From the NCBI RefSeq assembly GCF_037153975.1, contig NZ_JBBAYJ010000015.1, positions 1-64,000 of the forward strand: a stretch of 64,000 bases of DNA. Reading direction: 5' to 3'. Below, in pieces: positions 39,358 to 49,339 of the stretch; position 1 is the first letter of the stretch; each line of letters starts with the position of its first letter. Source of the DNA: Aquipuribacter sp. SD81 (GTDB lineage Bacteria > Actinomycetota > Actinomycetes > Actinomycetales > JBBAYJ01). Made by a program: the position numbers and the translations under genes. The notes under the pieces are model-generated. The model saw nothing but the letters and a program-made list of their open reading frames with translations. It searched no databases and was not told the DNA's origin.

Positions 39358-40143
39358 TCAGCCGGTGACGAGCGTGCCGATCCTCTCACCCACGAGCGCG
39401 CGGGTGACGTCGCCGCTCCCCTCCATGCCGAACACCACCATCGGCAGGCGGTTGTCCATGAGGAGGCTGAAGGCGGTGGCGTCGACGACCTTGAGGCCCT
39501 GCTGAAGCGCGTCGGCGTACGTGAGGCGCTCCAGGCGGCGGGCGGTCGGGTCCAGGCGCGGGTCGGCGGTGTAGACGGCGTCGACGCCGTTCTTGCCCAT
39601 GAGCACGACGTCGGCCTGCACCTCCAGCGCCCGCTGCGCCGCGACGGTGTCGGTGGAGAAGTACGGCAGCCCCGCGCCCGCGCCGAAGATGACGACCCGG
39701 CCCTTGGCCAGGTGCCGGATCGCCCGGCGCGGGATGTACGGCTCGGCGACCTGCCCCATCGTGATGGCGGTCTGCACGCGCGTGTCGACGCCGGCCTGCT
39801 CGAGGAAGTCCTGCAGGGCGAGGCAGTTCATGACCGTGCCGAGCATGCCCATGTAGTCGGCGCGCGAGCGCTCCATGCCGCGCTGCGACAGCTCCGCGCC
39901 GCGGAAGAAGTTGCCGCCGCCGGTCACGATCGCGATCTGGACGCCCTGGGCGGCCGCGTCGGCGATCTCCTTGGCGACCCGGGCGACGACGTCGGGGTCG
40001 ACCCCGACCGCGCCGCCGCCGAAGGCCTCGCCCGACAGCTTGAGCAGCACGCGGCGGCCCTCGCGCCGCACGTGCAGGTCCTCCGGTGCCTGCTGCACGT
40101 CGAGGACCACCTCCGTCCCGCCCGTCGTGGGTGTCCCGCTCAC
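39358..40143 (-). CDS. pyrH: Uridylate kinase
   Basis: 261 residues, amino-acid-kinase fold. It phosphorylates UMP to [33 protein letters not shown] and [18 protein letters not shown] are characteristic; [20 protein letters not shown] and the UTP-site region follow. The ~28-residue N-terminal extension before the kinase core is common in actinobacteria. GTG start. Confidence 0.96.
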   Translation of the reverse strand: MSGTPTTGGTEVVLDVQQAPEDLHVRREGRRVLLKLSGEAFGGGAVGVDPDVVARVAKEIADAAAQGVQIAIVTGGGNFFRGAELSQRGMERSRADYMGMLGTVMNCLALQDFLEQAGVDTRVQTAITMGQVAEPYIPRRAIRHLAKGRVVIFGAGAGLPYFSTDTVAAQRALEVQADVVLMGKNGVDAVYTADPRLDPTARRLERLTYADALQQGLKVVDATAFSLLMDNRLPMVVFGMEGSGDVTRALVGERIGTLVTG

Positions 40144-40267
40144 TCGGTCCCGTCCTCGTCGTCGCCGTGCCCCGACCGCGCGGCTGCCCGGTCGGGGTCG
40201 TCCTGCCTGCCTACCAGCAGCGGCGCGTCCCGGCGTACCGGGGCGCGCCGCCGCTGTGCAGTCGGGC

Positions 40268-40295
40268 CGTGCGGATCAGGTCGTGCGGATCAGGT
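40268..40295. repeat. Tandem 14-bp direct repeat between tsf and pyrH
   Basis: CGTGCGGATCAGGT occurs twice head to tail (40268-40281, 40282-40295) and a third partial copy CGTGCG follows. It lies just past the tsf stop and may be slippage of a spacer. Confidence 0.7.
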
Positions 40296-40310
40296 CGTGC
40301 GTGCTGCGGG

Positions 40311-41138
40311 TCAGGCGCCGACGCGGAACCGCGCGAAGGCCGAGACGGTGAGGCCGGCCTCGGAGAGGACCTGCCCGACCGTCTTCTTGTTGTCCTTGGA
40401 GTACGCCTGCTCGAGCAGGACGTTCTCCTTGAGGTAGCCCTTGGTCCGACCCTCGACGATCTTGGGCAGCGCCTGCTCGGGCTTGCCCTCGTTGACGGCC
40501 GTCTCGTGGGCGATGCGCCGCTCGGCCTCGAGCGTCTCCTCGGGCACCTCGTCGGTGCTGAGGAAGCTCGGCGACATGGCGGCGGTGTGCAGGGCGACGT
40601 CGCGGGCGGTGGCCGCGTCGTCACCGCTGTAAGCGACGAGGACACCGATCTGCGGGGGCAGGTCCGGGCTCGTGCGGTGCAGGTAGCTGGCGACGGAGTC
40701 GCCCTCCACGCGGGCGACGCGGCGCAGCACGAGCTTCTCGCCGATCGTCGCGTTGCCGTCGTCGAGCAGCTGCTGGACGCTGCGGCCGCCGGTCTCGACC
40801 TGCGCGAGCTGGTCGGCGTCGGTGGCGCCGCTGGCGACGGCGGCCTCGAGCACCTGCTGCGCGAGCTCCTGGAACCTGTCGCCCTTGGCGACGAAGTCCG
40901 TCTCGCAGTTGACCTCGACGAGCACACCCGTGCCGCCGTCGACGTGCGCGGCCACGAGGCCGTTGCTCGCGCTGCGGCCCTCGCGCTTGGTGACGCCCTT
41001 GAGGCCCTTGACGCGGAGGATCTCCACGGCCTTGTCGGTGTCGCCCTCGGCCTCGTCGAGAGCCTTCTTCACGTCGAGCATGCCGGCACCCGTGCGCTCG
41101 CGCAGGGCCTTGATGTCACTGGCGGTGTAGCTGGGCAC
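40311..41138 (-). CDS. tsf: Elongation factor Ts
   Basis: 275 residues. It exchanges GDP for GTP on EF-Tu. The N-terminal UBA-like domain (DIKALRERTGAGMLDVKKAL, residues 8-27) and the TDFVAK motif (VEVNCETDFVAKGDRF) are diagnostic. The dimerisation and C-terminal parts are complete through VGQVLSEAGLTVSAFARFRV. GGAGGAG upstream of the GTG start. 51 bp after rpsB. Confidence 0.97.
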   Translation of the reverse strand: MPSYTASDIKALRERTGAGMLDVKKALDEAEGDTDKAVEILRVKGLKGVTKREGRSASNGLVAAHVDGGTGVLVEVNCETDFVAKGDRFQELAQQVLEAAVASGATDADQLAQVETGGRSVQQLLDDGNATIGEKLVLRRVARVEGDSVASYLHRTSPDLPPQIGVLVAYSGDDAATARDVALHTAAMSPSFLSTDEVPEETLEAERRIAHETAVNEGKPEQALPKIVEGRTKGYLKENVLLEQAYSKDNKKTVGQVLSEAGLTVSAFARFRVGA

Positions 41139-41189
41139 GAACTCTCCTCCGTCGGGCAGGAGCCCGGTCGTCGCTGGTCTCGGCGCGGG

Positions 41190-42218
41190 TCAGGACTGGG
41201 TGGACTGCGGGACGCCGTCGGCGGCGGCGGTCTCTGCGGTCGGCGTCTCCGAGACGGGCGCCTCGGTGACGGGCGTCTCGTCGGCGGGGGTCTGGGCGAC
41301 CTCCTCGGCGGCCTCGGCGGCGTCCGGCTGCGCGGCGGGGGCCGCGGCGGCGTCGATGTCGCCGGGGGTGACACCGGCCTGCTCGGCCTGCGGCGCCTGC
41401 TCGGCCTGCGGGGCCTGCTCGGCCTGCGGGGCCTGCTCGGCCTGCGCTGCCTGCTGCGCCTCGCCGGTGGCGAGGAGCTCGCGCTCCCACTCCGCCAGCG
41501 GCTCCTCCGCGGCGTCGGTCCCGCCACCGGAGCGGGCGACGAGGCCGTCGGCGACGGCGTCGGCCACGACCCGCGTCAGCAGGGCGACGGAGCGGATCGC
41601 GTCGTCGTTGCCGGGGATCTTGTAGTCGACCTCGTCGGGGTCGCAGTTGGTGTCGAGGATCGCGATGACCGGGATCCCGAGCTTCTTCGCCTCGCTGACC
41701 GCGAGGTGCTCCTTCTTCGTGTCGACGACCCACACGGCGCTCGGGATCTTGCTCATGTCGCGGAGACCGCCGAGGGTCTTCTCGAGCTTCTCCTTCTCGC
41801 GACGGAGGACGAGGAGCTCCTTCTTCGTCATGCCGGAGCCGGCGACGTCGTCGAAGTCGATCGCCTCGAGCTCACGGAGACGCTGCAGCCGCTTGGAGAC
41901 GGTCTGGAAGTTCGTGAGCATGCCGCCGAGCCAGCGCTGGTTGACGTAGGGCATGCCCACGCGCGCGGCCTGGGTGGCGACGGGCTCCTGCGCCTGCTTC
42001 TTCGTGCCGACGAACATGACGGTGCCGCCGTGGGCGACCGTCTGCTTGACGAAGTCGTAGGCGACGTTGATGAACTCCAGCGACTGCTGGAGGTCGATGA
42101 TGTAGATGCCGTTGCGCTCGGTGAAGATGAAGCGCTTCATCTTGGGGTTCCAGCGACGGGTCTGGTGCCCGAAGTGGACGCCGCTCTCCAGGAGCTGGCG
42201 CATCGTAACGACGGCCAT
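41190..42218 (-). CDS. rpsB: 30S ribosomal protein S2 with repetitive C-terminal tail
   Basis: 342 residues. The first ~245 are a normal S2: [53 protein letters not shown] and [18 protein letters not shown]. The last ~95 residues are an Ala/Gln/Glu/Pro-rich tail with a six-residue repeat (QAEQAP, four copies around 255-275) followed by acidic Thr/Val/Glu-rich sequence. At DNA level the repeat is an 18-bp unit at 41391-41460. Tails of this kind occur on actinobacterial S2 but this one is long. ATG at 42218 with GAGGAG. Confidence 0.97.
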   Translation of the reverse strand: MAVVTMRQLLESGVHFGHQTRRWNPKMKRFIFTERNGIYIIDLQQSLEFINVAYDFVKQTVAHGGTVMFVGTKKQAQEPVATQAARVGMPYVNQRWLGGMLTNFQTVSKRLQRLRELEAIDFDDVAGSGMTKKELLVLRREKEKLEKTLGGLRDMSKIPSAVWVVDTKKEHLAVSEAKKLGIPVIAILDTNCDPDEVDYKIPGNDDAIRSVALLTRVVADAVADGLVARSGGGTDAAEEPLAEWERELLATGEAQQAAQAEQAPQAEQAPQAEQAPQAEQAGVTPGDIDAAAAPAAQPDAAEAAEEVAQTPADETPVTEAPVSETPTAETAAADGVPQSTQS

Positions 42219-42422
42219 GCCGACGCACTCCTCTCGGCGCCCGCGGGCGCCCGGTCCGGTTGTCGTGGCGACGCCGGGCGGCGCCGCTCCCTGGTGCCCT
42301 GGGTGGCCCTCCCCGGCTCCGCGGGTGCGGGGCCGGGACCGGGGACCTCCCCCGGGCCGTGCGCTGCACGGTTGCCGGTCGAGGGCACGCGAACTCACCG
42401 GGACACGCCCGGCGGCGCTGTC

Positions 42423-43232
42423 ATGGTACGGCCCCCGCGACACGGCTCCAAACCACGTCGGTGGCCGACCAGGGGCACGACGTCCCCACAGGCCGTGCGA
42501 CGGCCCGTCGTCCACAGCCCGGCCCGGGGGCGCCTGCCCGGAGCGCTCAGCACGGCGATCGTCGGTCGGGTGGCCACCTCCGCCGTCCTCCTGCCGCTCG
42601 CCGCCTCCCTCGCCGCACTCGTGGCGGCGGTCGCCCCGCTCCCGGCGGTCGGGCCGGGACCGACCGGCGCGGTGCCCGTCGCGGCGCCACCGGTGGTCGC
42701 GGTCGCGGTCGCGGAGGAGCCGACCGCCCCCGTCGGCCTCCACGCGGACCCCGTCCCCCCGGCCGCCGCCGGCGGGCAGGTGGTGCACGCCCCGCGGGCG
42801 GACCGGACGGGTCCGGCGTCCGGTCCGCCGGTCCGGCGCTTCGAGGCGCCGCCGCACGCCTACGGCCCGGGCCACCGCGGGGTCGACCTCGCGGCGGTCC
42901 CCGGCGAGGTGCTGCGTGCCCCGGCCGCCGGCACCGTGGTGTTCGCGGGCCCGGTGGCCGGTCGCGGCGTGGTGGTCGTGGCCTCCGGACAGGGGCCGCA
43001 GGCCACCCGGCACGCCCTGGAGCCGGCCGAGGCGCTCGTGCCGGTCGGCACCGTCGTCGGTGCGGGCGACCCCGTCGCGCGGCTGGCGGCATCCCCGCGG
43101 CACGCCGGGTGCGCCGTGTCGTGCGTGCACTGGGGGGTGCGCGTGGCCGGACGCTACGTCGACCCCTGGTGGTGGCTGGGCCTCGGGGCACCGGTGCGTC
43201 TGCTGCCGCTCGACGGGCTGCGGGCCCCGTGA
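42423..43232 (+). CDS. M23-family peptidase-like exported protein
   Basis: 269 residues. After a basic N-terminus there is a hydrophobic signal/anchor ([20 protein letters not shown]), a Pro/Val-rich spacer, and a C-terminal LytM-type domain: [20 protein letters not shown] holds the first zinc ligands, and [19 protein letters not shown] the last. Such a protein is conserved opposite rpsB in actinobacteria and acts on peptidoglycan. The middle His motif is RHALEP rather than the common YGHL type, so activity may be altered. Start uncertain: ATG 42423 or GTG 42570. Confidence 0.83.
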   Translation: MVRPPRHGSKPRRWPTRGTTSPQAVRRPVVHSPARGRLPGALSTAIVGRVATSAVLLPLAASLAALVAAVAPLPAVGPGPTGAVPVAAPPVVAVAVAEEPTAPVGLHADPVPPAAAGGQVVHAPRADRTGPASGPPVRRFEAPPHAYGPGHRGVDLAAVPGEVLRAPAAGTVVFAGPVAGRGVVVVASGQGPQATRHALEPAEALVPVGTVVGAGDPVARLAASPRHAGCAVSCVHWGVRVAGRYVDPWWWLGLGAPVRLLPLDGLRAP

Positions 43233-43290
43233 GCGGTCGCCGTCGGCCGGGGCCCGGCCGGTTGTCCCCGTCCCGGCCCCGGCACGGCGG

Positions 43291-44937
43291 TCAGCGGCCC
43301 GTCACCCGGTACACGGTCGTCGTGCCGGACACCTCGTTGCCGACGACGAGCAGCGGCTCCCCGGTCGGGGAGTCCGCCGCGGCGACGAACACGAGGCCCT
43401 CGGGCCCGCTGTCGGTGCCGTTCGCCGCCAGGTCGCCGGCGAAGTCCCGCACGTTGACGTAGTCGACGAAGCGGGCCGCGCTCGGGACCGTGATGTCGTA
43501 GACGATGACGCCGCCGACGCGCTCGAGCCCGACGAAGGCGTACGTGCGCCCGGCCACGGAGCCCACCTCGATGCCCTCCGGCTCGGGACCCTTGTTGTCG
43601 CTGCGGTTGTCGAAGGAGTCGTTCTCTGCGTTGTCCGCGTTGAACGCCTCGCGCGGCAGCTCTCCGGCCGCGACGAGCTCGGCGAGGACCTGCTCGAGGT
43701 CGTCGCCGGAGTCGAACACGAGCCGGCCCTCGGCGTCCCGGATCGAGAACGACCGGCCGCCGAACACGTCGATGCGGGTGACCCGGCCGTCGGCGTCCGC
43801 GGGGCTCGTCACCGTGCTCGTGAGACGACCGAGGGCGGCGTCGGCCTGGAGGGCCGCGACGGCGTCCGGGCCACCGAAGGTCGCGGGGTCGAGCTCGAGG
43901 TCCTTCACCCGGACCTCCTCCTCGAAGCCGTCGTACTCCCGGGCGTCGCCCTCGTTGGCGAGTACGAGGTACGTGCGGCCGCGGGCGCGGTAGGCGTCGA
44001 CCGAGTCGGGCATGTACATGCCGTGCACCGGCCACGTGCGGATGTCCACCGCACCGTCCCGGTCGGAGGCGTCGAGGCCGTTGCCCGCGAGCGAGTGGTC
44101 CTTGAGCCCGAGGGGCAGCACGTCGGTGACGCGGGCCGTCGCGATGTCGACGACCGCGAGCGCGTTCGCCTCCTGCAGGGACACCCACGCGGCGCGGGAG
44201 CGGGCGTCGACGGCCACGTACTCCGGCTCGAGGTCCTCGCTCACGCTCGCGCCGGGACCGAAGACGCGCACGCCGGCCGCGCGCAGGGCGTCCACGTCGT
44301 CGTCGAAGGCCCCGAAGCCGGCGGTGCGGACGTCGGCCTGGTCCGGCACCCCGTTCCGCGGGACGGCGATGACGCTGATGCTGCCCTCCGGGTCGACCTG
44401 CCCCGCCTCGTAGCCCTCCGGCTCGCCCTCGTTCGCGACGAGGACGTGGCGCCCGTCCGGGGTGAAGGTGAGCATGTCGGGCAGCGCCCCCACCCGCACA
44501 CGGCCGAGCTCGCGGAGCGTGGCGGTGTCGACGAAGGCGACGCTGCCCGCCTCGGTGGCGACGTCGGCCTCCTCGGCCACGGCGAGCAGGCCACCGTCGA
44601 CGTCGACGCTGTTCGCGCCGGGGGTGTCGAGCTCGCCCACCTTGACGAGATGGGAGGGGTCGGAGGCGTCGAGCACGTCGACGGTGCCGCGCTCGGCGTT
44701 GACGACGAAGACCCGGTCCGTGGCGGGGTCGAAGGCGGGGATCTCGGCCGCGGACTCGTCGAAGCCGCCCCCGCTGTAGGTGCCGAGCGGTTCCAGGCTG
44801 ACGGTGGAGGCGGGCCGGCCGGGCGCGCCGCCCGGTCCCGCCTCGGCGCTGGGGGCGAGCACGACACCGGTGACGACGAGCACCGCGAGGGCGCTGCCCG
44901 ACACGAGGGCCGGGAACGGGGTGAGGTCGGAGGTCAT
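43291..44937 (-). CDS. Secreted choice-of-anchor-I family protein (phytase/phosphatase-like)
   Basis: 548 residues with a signal peptide ([20 protein letters not shown], cleavage near AEA-GP). Beta-propeller-like repeats cover the rest: [40 protein letters not shown] and [31 protein letters not shown] near residue 440 is a typical acidic, metal-binding-looking motif of this family. No LPxTG anchor is visible. A PhoP-box-like array sits directly upstream (44961-45073), supporting a role in phosphate scavenging. ATG 44937 is used because the signal peptide begins there. Confidence 0.86.
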   Translation of the reverse strand: MTSDLTPFPALVSGSALAVLVVTGVVLAPSAEAGPGGAPGRPASTVSLEPLGTYSGGGFDESAAEIPAFDPATDRVFVVNAERGTVDVLDASDPSHLVKVGELDTPGANSVDVDGGLLAVAEEADVATEAGSVAFVDTATLRELGRVRVGALPDMLTFTPDGRHVLVANEGEPEGYEAGQVDPEGSISVIAVPRNGVPDQADVRTAGFGAFDDDVDALRAAGVRVFGPGASVSEDLEPEYVAVDARSRAAWVSLQEANALAVVDIATARVTDVLPLGLKDHSLAGNGLDASDRDGAVDIRTWPVHGMYMPDSVDAYRARGRTYLVLANEGDAREYDGFEEEVRVKDLELDPATFGGPDAVAALQADAALGRLTSTVTSPADADGRVTRIDVFGGRSFSIRDAEGRLVFDSGDDLEQVLAELVAAGELPREAFNADNAENDSFDNRSDNKGPEPEGIEVGSVAGRTYAFVGLERVGGVIVYDITVPSAARFVDYVNVRDFAGDLAANGTDSGPEGLVFVAAADSPTGEPLLVVGNEVSGTTTVYRVTGR

Positions 44938-44960
44938 GCACCGCAACCTGCACGGTCGTC

Positions 44961-45073
44961 GTGAACGCCCCCCGAACCGACCGTGAACGGACCATGACGT
45001 CACCGGGACGTCACCGGGAGGTCACCCGGACGTCAGCGACGCATCACCCGAGACGTCACCGGAGCCGTCACGG
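44961..45073. promoter_or_regulatory. PhoP-box-like array of 11-bp direct repeats
   Basis: On the minus strand, three GTTC elements (GTTCACG, GTTCGGG, GTTCACG; GAAC on the plus strand at 44963, 44974 and 44985) are spaced exactly 11 bp, as in actinobacterial PHO boxes. Next to them on the plus strand, seven GTCACC-like units begin at 44999, 45010, 45021, 45032, 45043, 45055 and 45067, with 11-bp then 12-bp spacing. CAGGTT at 44952-44947 (minus strand) could be a -10 box, placing transcription start very near the ATG at 44937. PhoP control is inferred from repeat form and spacing. Confidence 0.65.
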
Positions 45074-45170
45074 ACGGCCCCGGGGCGGCGGGAGCGGTAG
45101 GGGCGGGCGGGGCGGACGCCGGGGACCGGGTGCCGGGTTCCTCGCGCGCGGGACGCGGCCCGCGGCCGGG

Positions 45171-46154
45171 TCAGCCGTCGCCGGCGGCGCTCAGCTTGGC
45201 GCGCAGCTGCATGACGGCCTTGGTGTGCATCTGGCAGATGCGCGACTCGGTCACCCCGAGCACACGGCCGATCTCGGCGAGCGTGAGTCCCTCGTAGTAG
45301 TAGAGGGTCACGACGATCTTCTCCCGCTCGGGCAGGAGGTTGACCGCGCGCGACAGGAGGAACTTCGTCTCCTGCGTCTCGAACGCCGCGACCGGGTCCT
45401 CGGCCTTGCTGTCCTTGAGGGTGTCCCCGAGCGTGAGTGAGTCTCCGCGCTCGCTGCCGGCGTGCATGAGCTCGTCGAGGGCGACGACGTTCGCGTAGGA
45501 GACCTTCGAGAAGATCGCGTGCAGGTCGCTGATCGCGATGCCGAGACGGTCGGCGACCTCCTGCTCGGTGGGGCTGCGGTGCAGCTCCGCCTCGAGGGCG
45601 GCGTACGCGCGCTCGACCTCGCGGGACTTGCTGCGCACCGAGCGGGGTATCCAGTCGATCGACCGCAGCTCGTCGATGATGGCGCCGCGGATGCGGGAGA
45701 TCGCGTACGTCTCGAACTTGATCGCGCGCTCGTGGTCGAACTTGTCGATGGCGTCGATGAGGCCGAAGACGCCGTAGGACACGAGGTCGGCGTGCTCGAC
45801 GTTGGCGGGCAGGCCGACCCCGACGCGGCCGGCCACGTACTTGACGAGCGGTGAGTAGTGGAGGATCAGCCGGTCGCGGACGGCGCGGTCCCCGGTCGCC
45901 TTGTACTGCGTCCACATCGCGGCGACGACGGCCTCGGCGTCGGCCTTCGCCTCCCGGGCCGCCTCGCGCGCGAGCTCCTCGGGGTCCTCGGCCTCCTCCG
46001 GGGCGTCGACGTCGTCGACGTCGTCGAGGTCGTCGTCGGTGCCCTCGCCCGACGCCGCGGCGTCGAGGTCGAGCACGTCGGGCCGCGCGCTGCGCGTGTC
46101 CCGGCGCGTGCCCCCTGCGCCGCGGTCGTCCGAGGTGGACGTCGCTCGAGCCAT
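45171..46154 (-). CDS. whiG: RNA polymerase sigma factor WhiG/FliA type
   Basis: 327 residues. After an acidic, low-complexity N-terminus (~75 residues) come sigma regions 2 ([20 protein letters not shown], then [18 protein letters not shown]), 3 ([20 protein letters not shown]) and 4 ([20 protein letters not shown], then [20 protein letters not shown]). This order is that of the sigma-28 family, which directs flagellar genes in motile bacteria or sporulation genes in Streptomyces. AAGGGG precedes the ATG at 46154; the ATG at 46175 is upstream in frame but less likely. Confidence 0.93.
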   Translation of the reverse strand: MARATSTSDDRGAGGTRRDTRSARPDVLDLDAAASGEGTDDDLDDVDDVDAPEEAEDPEELAREAAREAKADAEAVVAAMWTQYKATGDRAVRDRLILHYSPLVKYVAGRVGVGLPANVEHADLVSYGVFGLIDAIDKFDHERAIKFETYAISRIRGAIIDELRSIDWIPRSVRSKSREVERAYAALEAELHRSPTEQEVADRLGIAISDLHAIFSKVSYANVVALDELMHAGSERGDSLTLGDTLKDSKAEDPVAAFETQETKFLLSRAVNLLPEREKIVVTLYYYEGLTLAEIGRVLGVTESRICQMHTKAVMQLRAKLSAAGDG

Positions 46155-46171
46155 GCCGCCCCTTCTGCTCC

Positions 46172-47179
46172 TCACGCCCGCGGATGAGCGCGGTGGTATG
46201 CCGCGAGCAGCCGAGCCTGCGAGACGTGGGTGTAGATCTCCGTCGTCGTGAGCGTAGCGTGACCGAGCAGCTCCTGTACCGACGTCAGGTCCGCTCCCCC
46301 GTCGAGCACGTGGGTGGCCGCGCTGTGCCGCAGGGCGTGCGGGTGGACGTCACGGAGGCCGGCGGCCCGGGCCACGGCCGCGAGCGCGCTGCGGGCCTGG
46401 CGCTGGTCGAGGCGGCCGCCCCGGGCGCCGAGCAGCAGCGCGTCGGGCGAGCGGGGGCCGGCCAGGGCGGGACGGCCCGCGCGCAGCCACACCTCGACGG
46501 CCTCGAGGGCCGGCAGCCCGAGCGGCACCACCCGCTCCTTGTCGCCCTTGCCGGTGACGCGTAGCGCACGACGCTCCCGGTCGAGGTCGGCGAGGTCGAC
46601 GCCGACGACCTCACCGACGCGCGCCCCCGTCGCGTAGAGCAGCTCGACGAGCGCGTGGTCGCGCAGCCCGACCGGCCCGGCCGCCGCACGTGCCTCCGCC
46701 GCCTCGCACAGCGCGCGGGCCTCCGCGACGTCCAGGACCCGGGGCAGGACCCGGGGCCTGCGGGCGGACGCGAGGCGGCCGCCGGGGTCGCTGGGCAGCA
46801 GGCCCTGCCGCACCGCCCACGCCGTGAAGCTCCGTGCCGCGGCCGCCCGACGCGCGGTGGTGGCACGGGACCACTGCGCGTGCTGCCCGGCGGCGAGCCA
46901 CGACCGCAGGTGGGACGTCGACAGGTCGGCGAGTCGCTCGCACCCCTCGGCGCCCGCGTGCCCGAGCAGACCGGTGAGGTCCGACCGGTAGGCGCGGACC
47001 GTCGCCGCCGAGCGCCCGCGCTCCCAGCGCAACCAGCCGAGGAAGCGGTCGAGCGCCTCCTCCGAGCCGGCGGGCCCCGCCGCCCCGGCAGGCCCGTCGG
47101 GCCCGTCCAGCCCGTCAGGCGCGTCCAGCCCGTCAGGCGCGTCGAGCCCGTCAGGTCGCTCGCCGTCCGCGCCCCTCAC
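46172..47179 (-). CDS. XerC-like tyrosine recombinase
   Basis: 335 residues. The catalytic residues are readable: Arg in [13 protein letters not shown], then [15 protein letters not shown] (His-x-x-Arg), [14 protein letters not shown] (second His and the Tyr nucleophile). The N-terminal SAM-like core-binding domain is [20 protein letters not shown] low-complexity leader [18 protein letters not shown] precedes it, encoded by an 18-bp-type DNA repeat at 47090-47155. Position between dprA and whiG is the conserved XerC place, so it probably resolves chromosome dimers. GTG 47179. Confidence 0.88.
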   Translation of the reverse strand: MRGADGERPDGLDAPDGLDAPDGLDGPDGPAGAAGPAGSEEALDRFLGWLRWERGRSAATVRAYRSDLTGLLGHAGAEGCERLADLSTSHLRSWLAAGQHAQWSRATTARRAAAARSFTAWAVRQGLLPSDPGGRLASARRPRVLPRVLDVAEARALCEAAEARAAAGPVGLRDHALVELLYATGARVGEVVGVDLADLDRERRALRVTGKGDKERVVPLGLPALEAVEVWLRAGRPALAGPRSPDALLLGARGGRLDQRQARSALAAVARAAGLRDVHPHALRHSAATHVLDGGADLTSVQELLGHATLTTTEIYTHVSQARLLAAYHRAHPRA

Positions 47180-47183
47180 CGGC

Positions 47184-48458
47184 TCATGGGACCACGGCGT
47201 CGCCTCCCCCCACCCCGGCGCCACGCCGCCAGCCGTCGTCCCCGCGCTCGACGGTGCCCTCGAGGACCAGCCGGGCGAGCGCGCCCGCCGCCTCGTGGTG
47301 CGCGAGCCCCGTCGCCGCCACCACGTCCTCGAGCCGTCGCCAGCGCGAGCGGCGCAGGGACTGCAGGACCCGTTCGGTCGGCACCCGCGCGTCCTCGGCG
47401 CGCCGGTGCCGGTCACCGCCCCCCTCGCCGGCCGAGGAACCGGCGTCGTCGGAGGCGTCGGCGTCGTCGGAGGCGTCGGCGTCGTCCGCGGCGTCCAGCG
47501 GCAGCGTCGCCTGGCCGAACGGCTCGACGAGCCGGACGACGTCGTCGGCGCACGTCACGCACGGGACACCGTCGCGCAGCAGGCCGTTGCTGCCCGCGGA
47601 CAGCCCCGACGTCACCGGTCCCGGGACCGCGGCGACGTCACGGTGCAGGTCCCCGGCCACCCTGGCCGTCTGCAGGGCGCCGGAGCGGTGGCCGGCCTCC
47701 ACGACGACCGTCGCCCGGGTCCACGCGGCGATGAGGCGGTTGCGCAGCAGGAACCGGTACGGCGCCGGGCGCGTGCCGGGCGGCACCTCGGACACGACCG
47801 CGCCGCCGAGGTCGACGACCCGCTGCAGCAGGTCCGCGTGCCCGGCGGGCGAGGCCCGGTCCGCCCCGCCCGCGAGGACGGCGACGGTGGGCAGGGGCGG
47901 GACCACGCCCCCGGCTCGCAACGTCGCCGCGGCGCCGAGCGCCCCGCCGTGCGCGGCGGCGTCGATGCCGTACGCCGCCCCGGACACGACCGTCCACCCG
48001 CGCTGGACGAGGCCAGCACCGATGTCCTGCGCGACGTGGGTCCCGTACGCGCTGCACATCCGCGCCCCGACCACCGCGGCGGCGCGTGGCGCGTCGGCCG
48101 GCAGCGTGCCACGCACCCACAGGCACGCGGGCGCGGACGAGGCCTCGCTGTCGAGGTCGCCGAGGCCCGAGGGCCACGCCGCGTCACCCGGGTGCACGAC
48201 GCCGACGCCTCGGCGGGCGAGCGTCCCGACGAAGTCGCTGGTCCGGCTGCGCAGCTGCGCGTGACGCACCGTCCACACCTCGGGGCCGCCGCCCCGCCGC
48301 GCGAGGGCGAGGGTCTCCCGCCACCCGCGCTCGGCGAGCAGGCGGTGCAGCGCGGGGTCGCCCGGCTCGGCGACCCGCGACAGGTGCGCGCGGGCGAGGC
48401 GCTCGTCGTGCTCGCAGCCGTGCGCCGGGTCGTCGGTGCGCTGCACGACGGCGCTCAC
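47184..48458 (-). CDS. dprA: DNA-processing protein DprA
   Basis: 424 residues. The Rossmann-like core has AAAVVGARMCSAYGTHVAQD, RGWTVVSGAAYGIDAAAHGG, VVPPLPTVAVLAGGADRASP and GAVVSEVPPGTRPAPYRFL. DprA loads RecA on incoming single-stranded DNA during transformation. A C-terminal winged-helix-like domain follows an Asp/Ala-repeat linker (ADDADASDDADASDDA). The GTG at 48458 overlaps the comM stop (GTGA), so translation was coupled to comM; the element in comM may therefore affect it. Confidence 0.95.
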   Translation of the reverse strand: MSAVVQRTDDPAHGCEHDERLARAHLSRVAEPGDPALHRLLAERGWRETLALARRGGGPEVWTVRHAQLRSRTSDFVGTLARRGVGVVHPGDAAWPSGLGDLDSEASSAPACLWVRGTLPADAPRAAAVVGARMCSAYGTHVAQDIGAGLVQRGWTVVSGAAYGIDAAAHGGALGAAATLRAGGVVPPLPTVAVLAGGADRASPAGHADLLQRVVDLGGAVVSEVPPGTRPAPYRFLLRNRLIAAWTRATVVVEAGHRSGALQTARVAGDLHRDVAAVPGPVTSGLSAGSNGLLRDGVPCVTCADDVVRLVEPFGQATLPLDAADDADASDDADASDDAGSSAGEGGGDRHRRAEDARVPTERVLQSLRRSRWRRLEDVVAATGLAHHEAAGALARLVLEGTVERGDDGWRRGAGVGGGDAVVP

Positions 48459-49327
48459 GCCGCGACCGCCAGGGTGCGGAACGACAGCGCCTCGGCGACC
48501 TCCAGCTCACCCGGCGACGTGCGCCCCGCCAGGTCGGCGAGGGTCCACGCGACGCGCAGCGTGCGGTCGAAGCCGCGGGCGGTGAGGGTGCCGCGGTCCA
48601 CCCCCTTCACCAGCGGCGCGAGGACGCGCGCGGGCGGACGGAAGCGTGGGTGGCGCAGCAGCGGACCGGGCACGTGGCCGTTGGCGCGCGCCGCGCCCGC
48701 CCAGCGCGCGGCCGCCGCGGCGCGGGCGGTGCTCACGCGGCCGGCGACCACGGCGGTCGCCTCGCCGGTCTCCGCCCCCGCCCAGCGGCCCACCGACACC
48801 GCGGGCACGTCGACCTGGACGTCGACCCGGTCCAGCAGCGGCCCGGACAGCCGGGCGAGGTAGCCGCGGCGGACGGTGGGGGTGCACCGGCACACCGGCC
48901 CGCCCGGCGGCGCGCCCGCGTGACCGCACGGGCACGGGTTGGCGGCGAGGACCAGCTGGAAGCGGGCGGGCAGCCGGGCGGAGCCGCGGGCGCGCTGGAT
49001 CTCCACGACACCCTGCTCCAGCGGCTGGCGCAGGGCGTCGAGGACGCCGCGGCGGAACTCCGGGCACTCGTCGAGGAACAGCACCCCGCCGTGCGCCCGG
49101 CTGGCCGCGCCGGGCCGCGGCACACCGCTGCCGCCGCCGACCACGGCCGCGACGCTCGCGCTGTGGTGCGGGTCCTCGAACGGCGGCCGGCGCAGCAGGA
49201 CGGGGTCGGCGAGGGTGCCGGCCAGGGAGTGCACCGCGGTGACGGTGAGGGCGTCCTCGTCGTCGAGGTCCGGCAGGATGCCGGGCAGCCTCGTCGCGAG
49301 CATCGTCTTCCCCGAGCCCGGCGGGCC
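48455..49327 (-). pseudogene. comM: comM/yifB C-terminal part, split off by the inserted element
   Basis: The 3' part of the Mg-chelatase-like AAA ATPase ComM (YifB), a branch-migration helicase used in natural transformation. The reading frame starts inside the Walker A codons (GPPGSGKTMLATRLPGILPD, then PFEDPHHSASVAAVVGGG, GGVLFLDECPEFRR, QLVLAANPCPCG and the C-terminal domain). The 5' part lies at 60169-60848. Joined at the shared core, the two parts total 1545 bp, an uninterrupted 515-codon frame. An ATG within the fragment (49303) could start a truncated protein, but it would lack nucleotide binding. Confidence 0.93.
49320..49327. other. Left attachment core (attL)
   Basis: GGCGGGCC shared with 60169-60176. 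Left of it is comM sequence (CCCCGAGCCC); right of it is element sequence (TAGTCTGAGTC). The integrase gene begins 12 bp further in. Confidence 0.85.
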
Positions 49328-49339
49328 TAGTCTGAGTCA

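Noticed and set aside
41391-41460. CRISPR-like repeats in rpsB
   Set aside because: The repeats lie in frame within the S2 coding region and encode a peptide repeat.
44996-45073. CRISPR array in the GTCACC repeats
   Set aside because: Units are 11-12 bp with no unique spacers; they match transcription-factor direct repeats.
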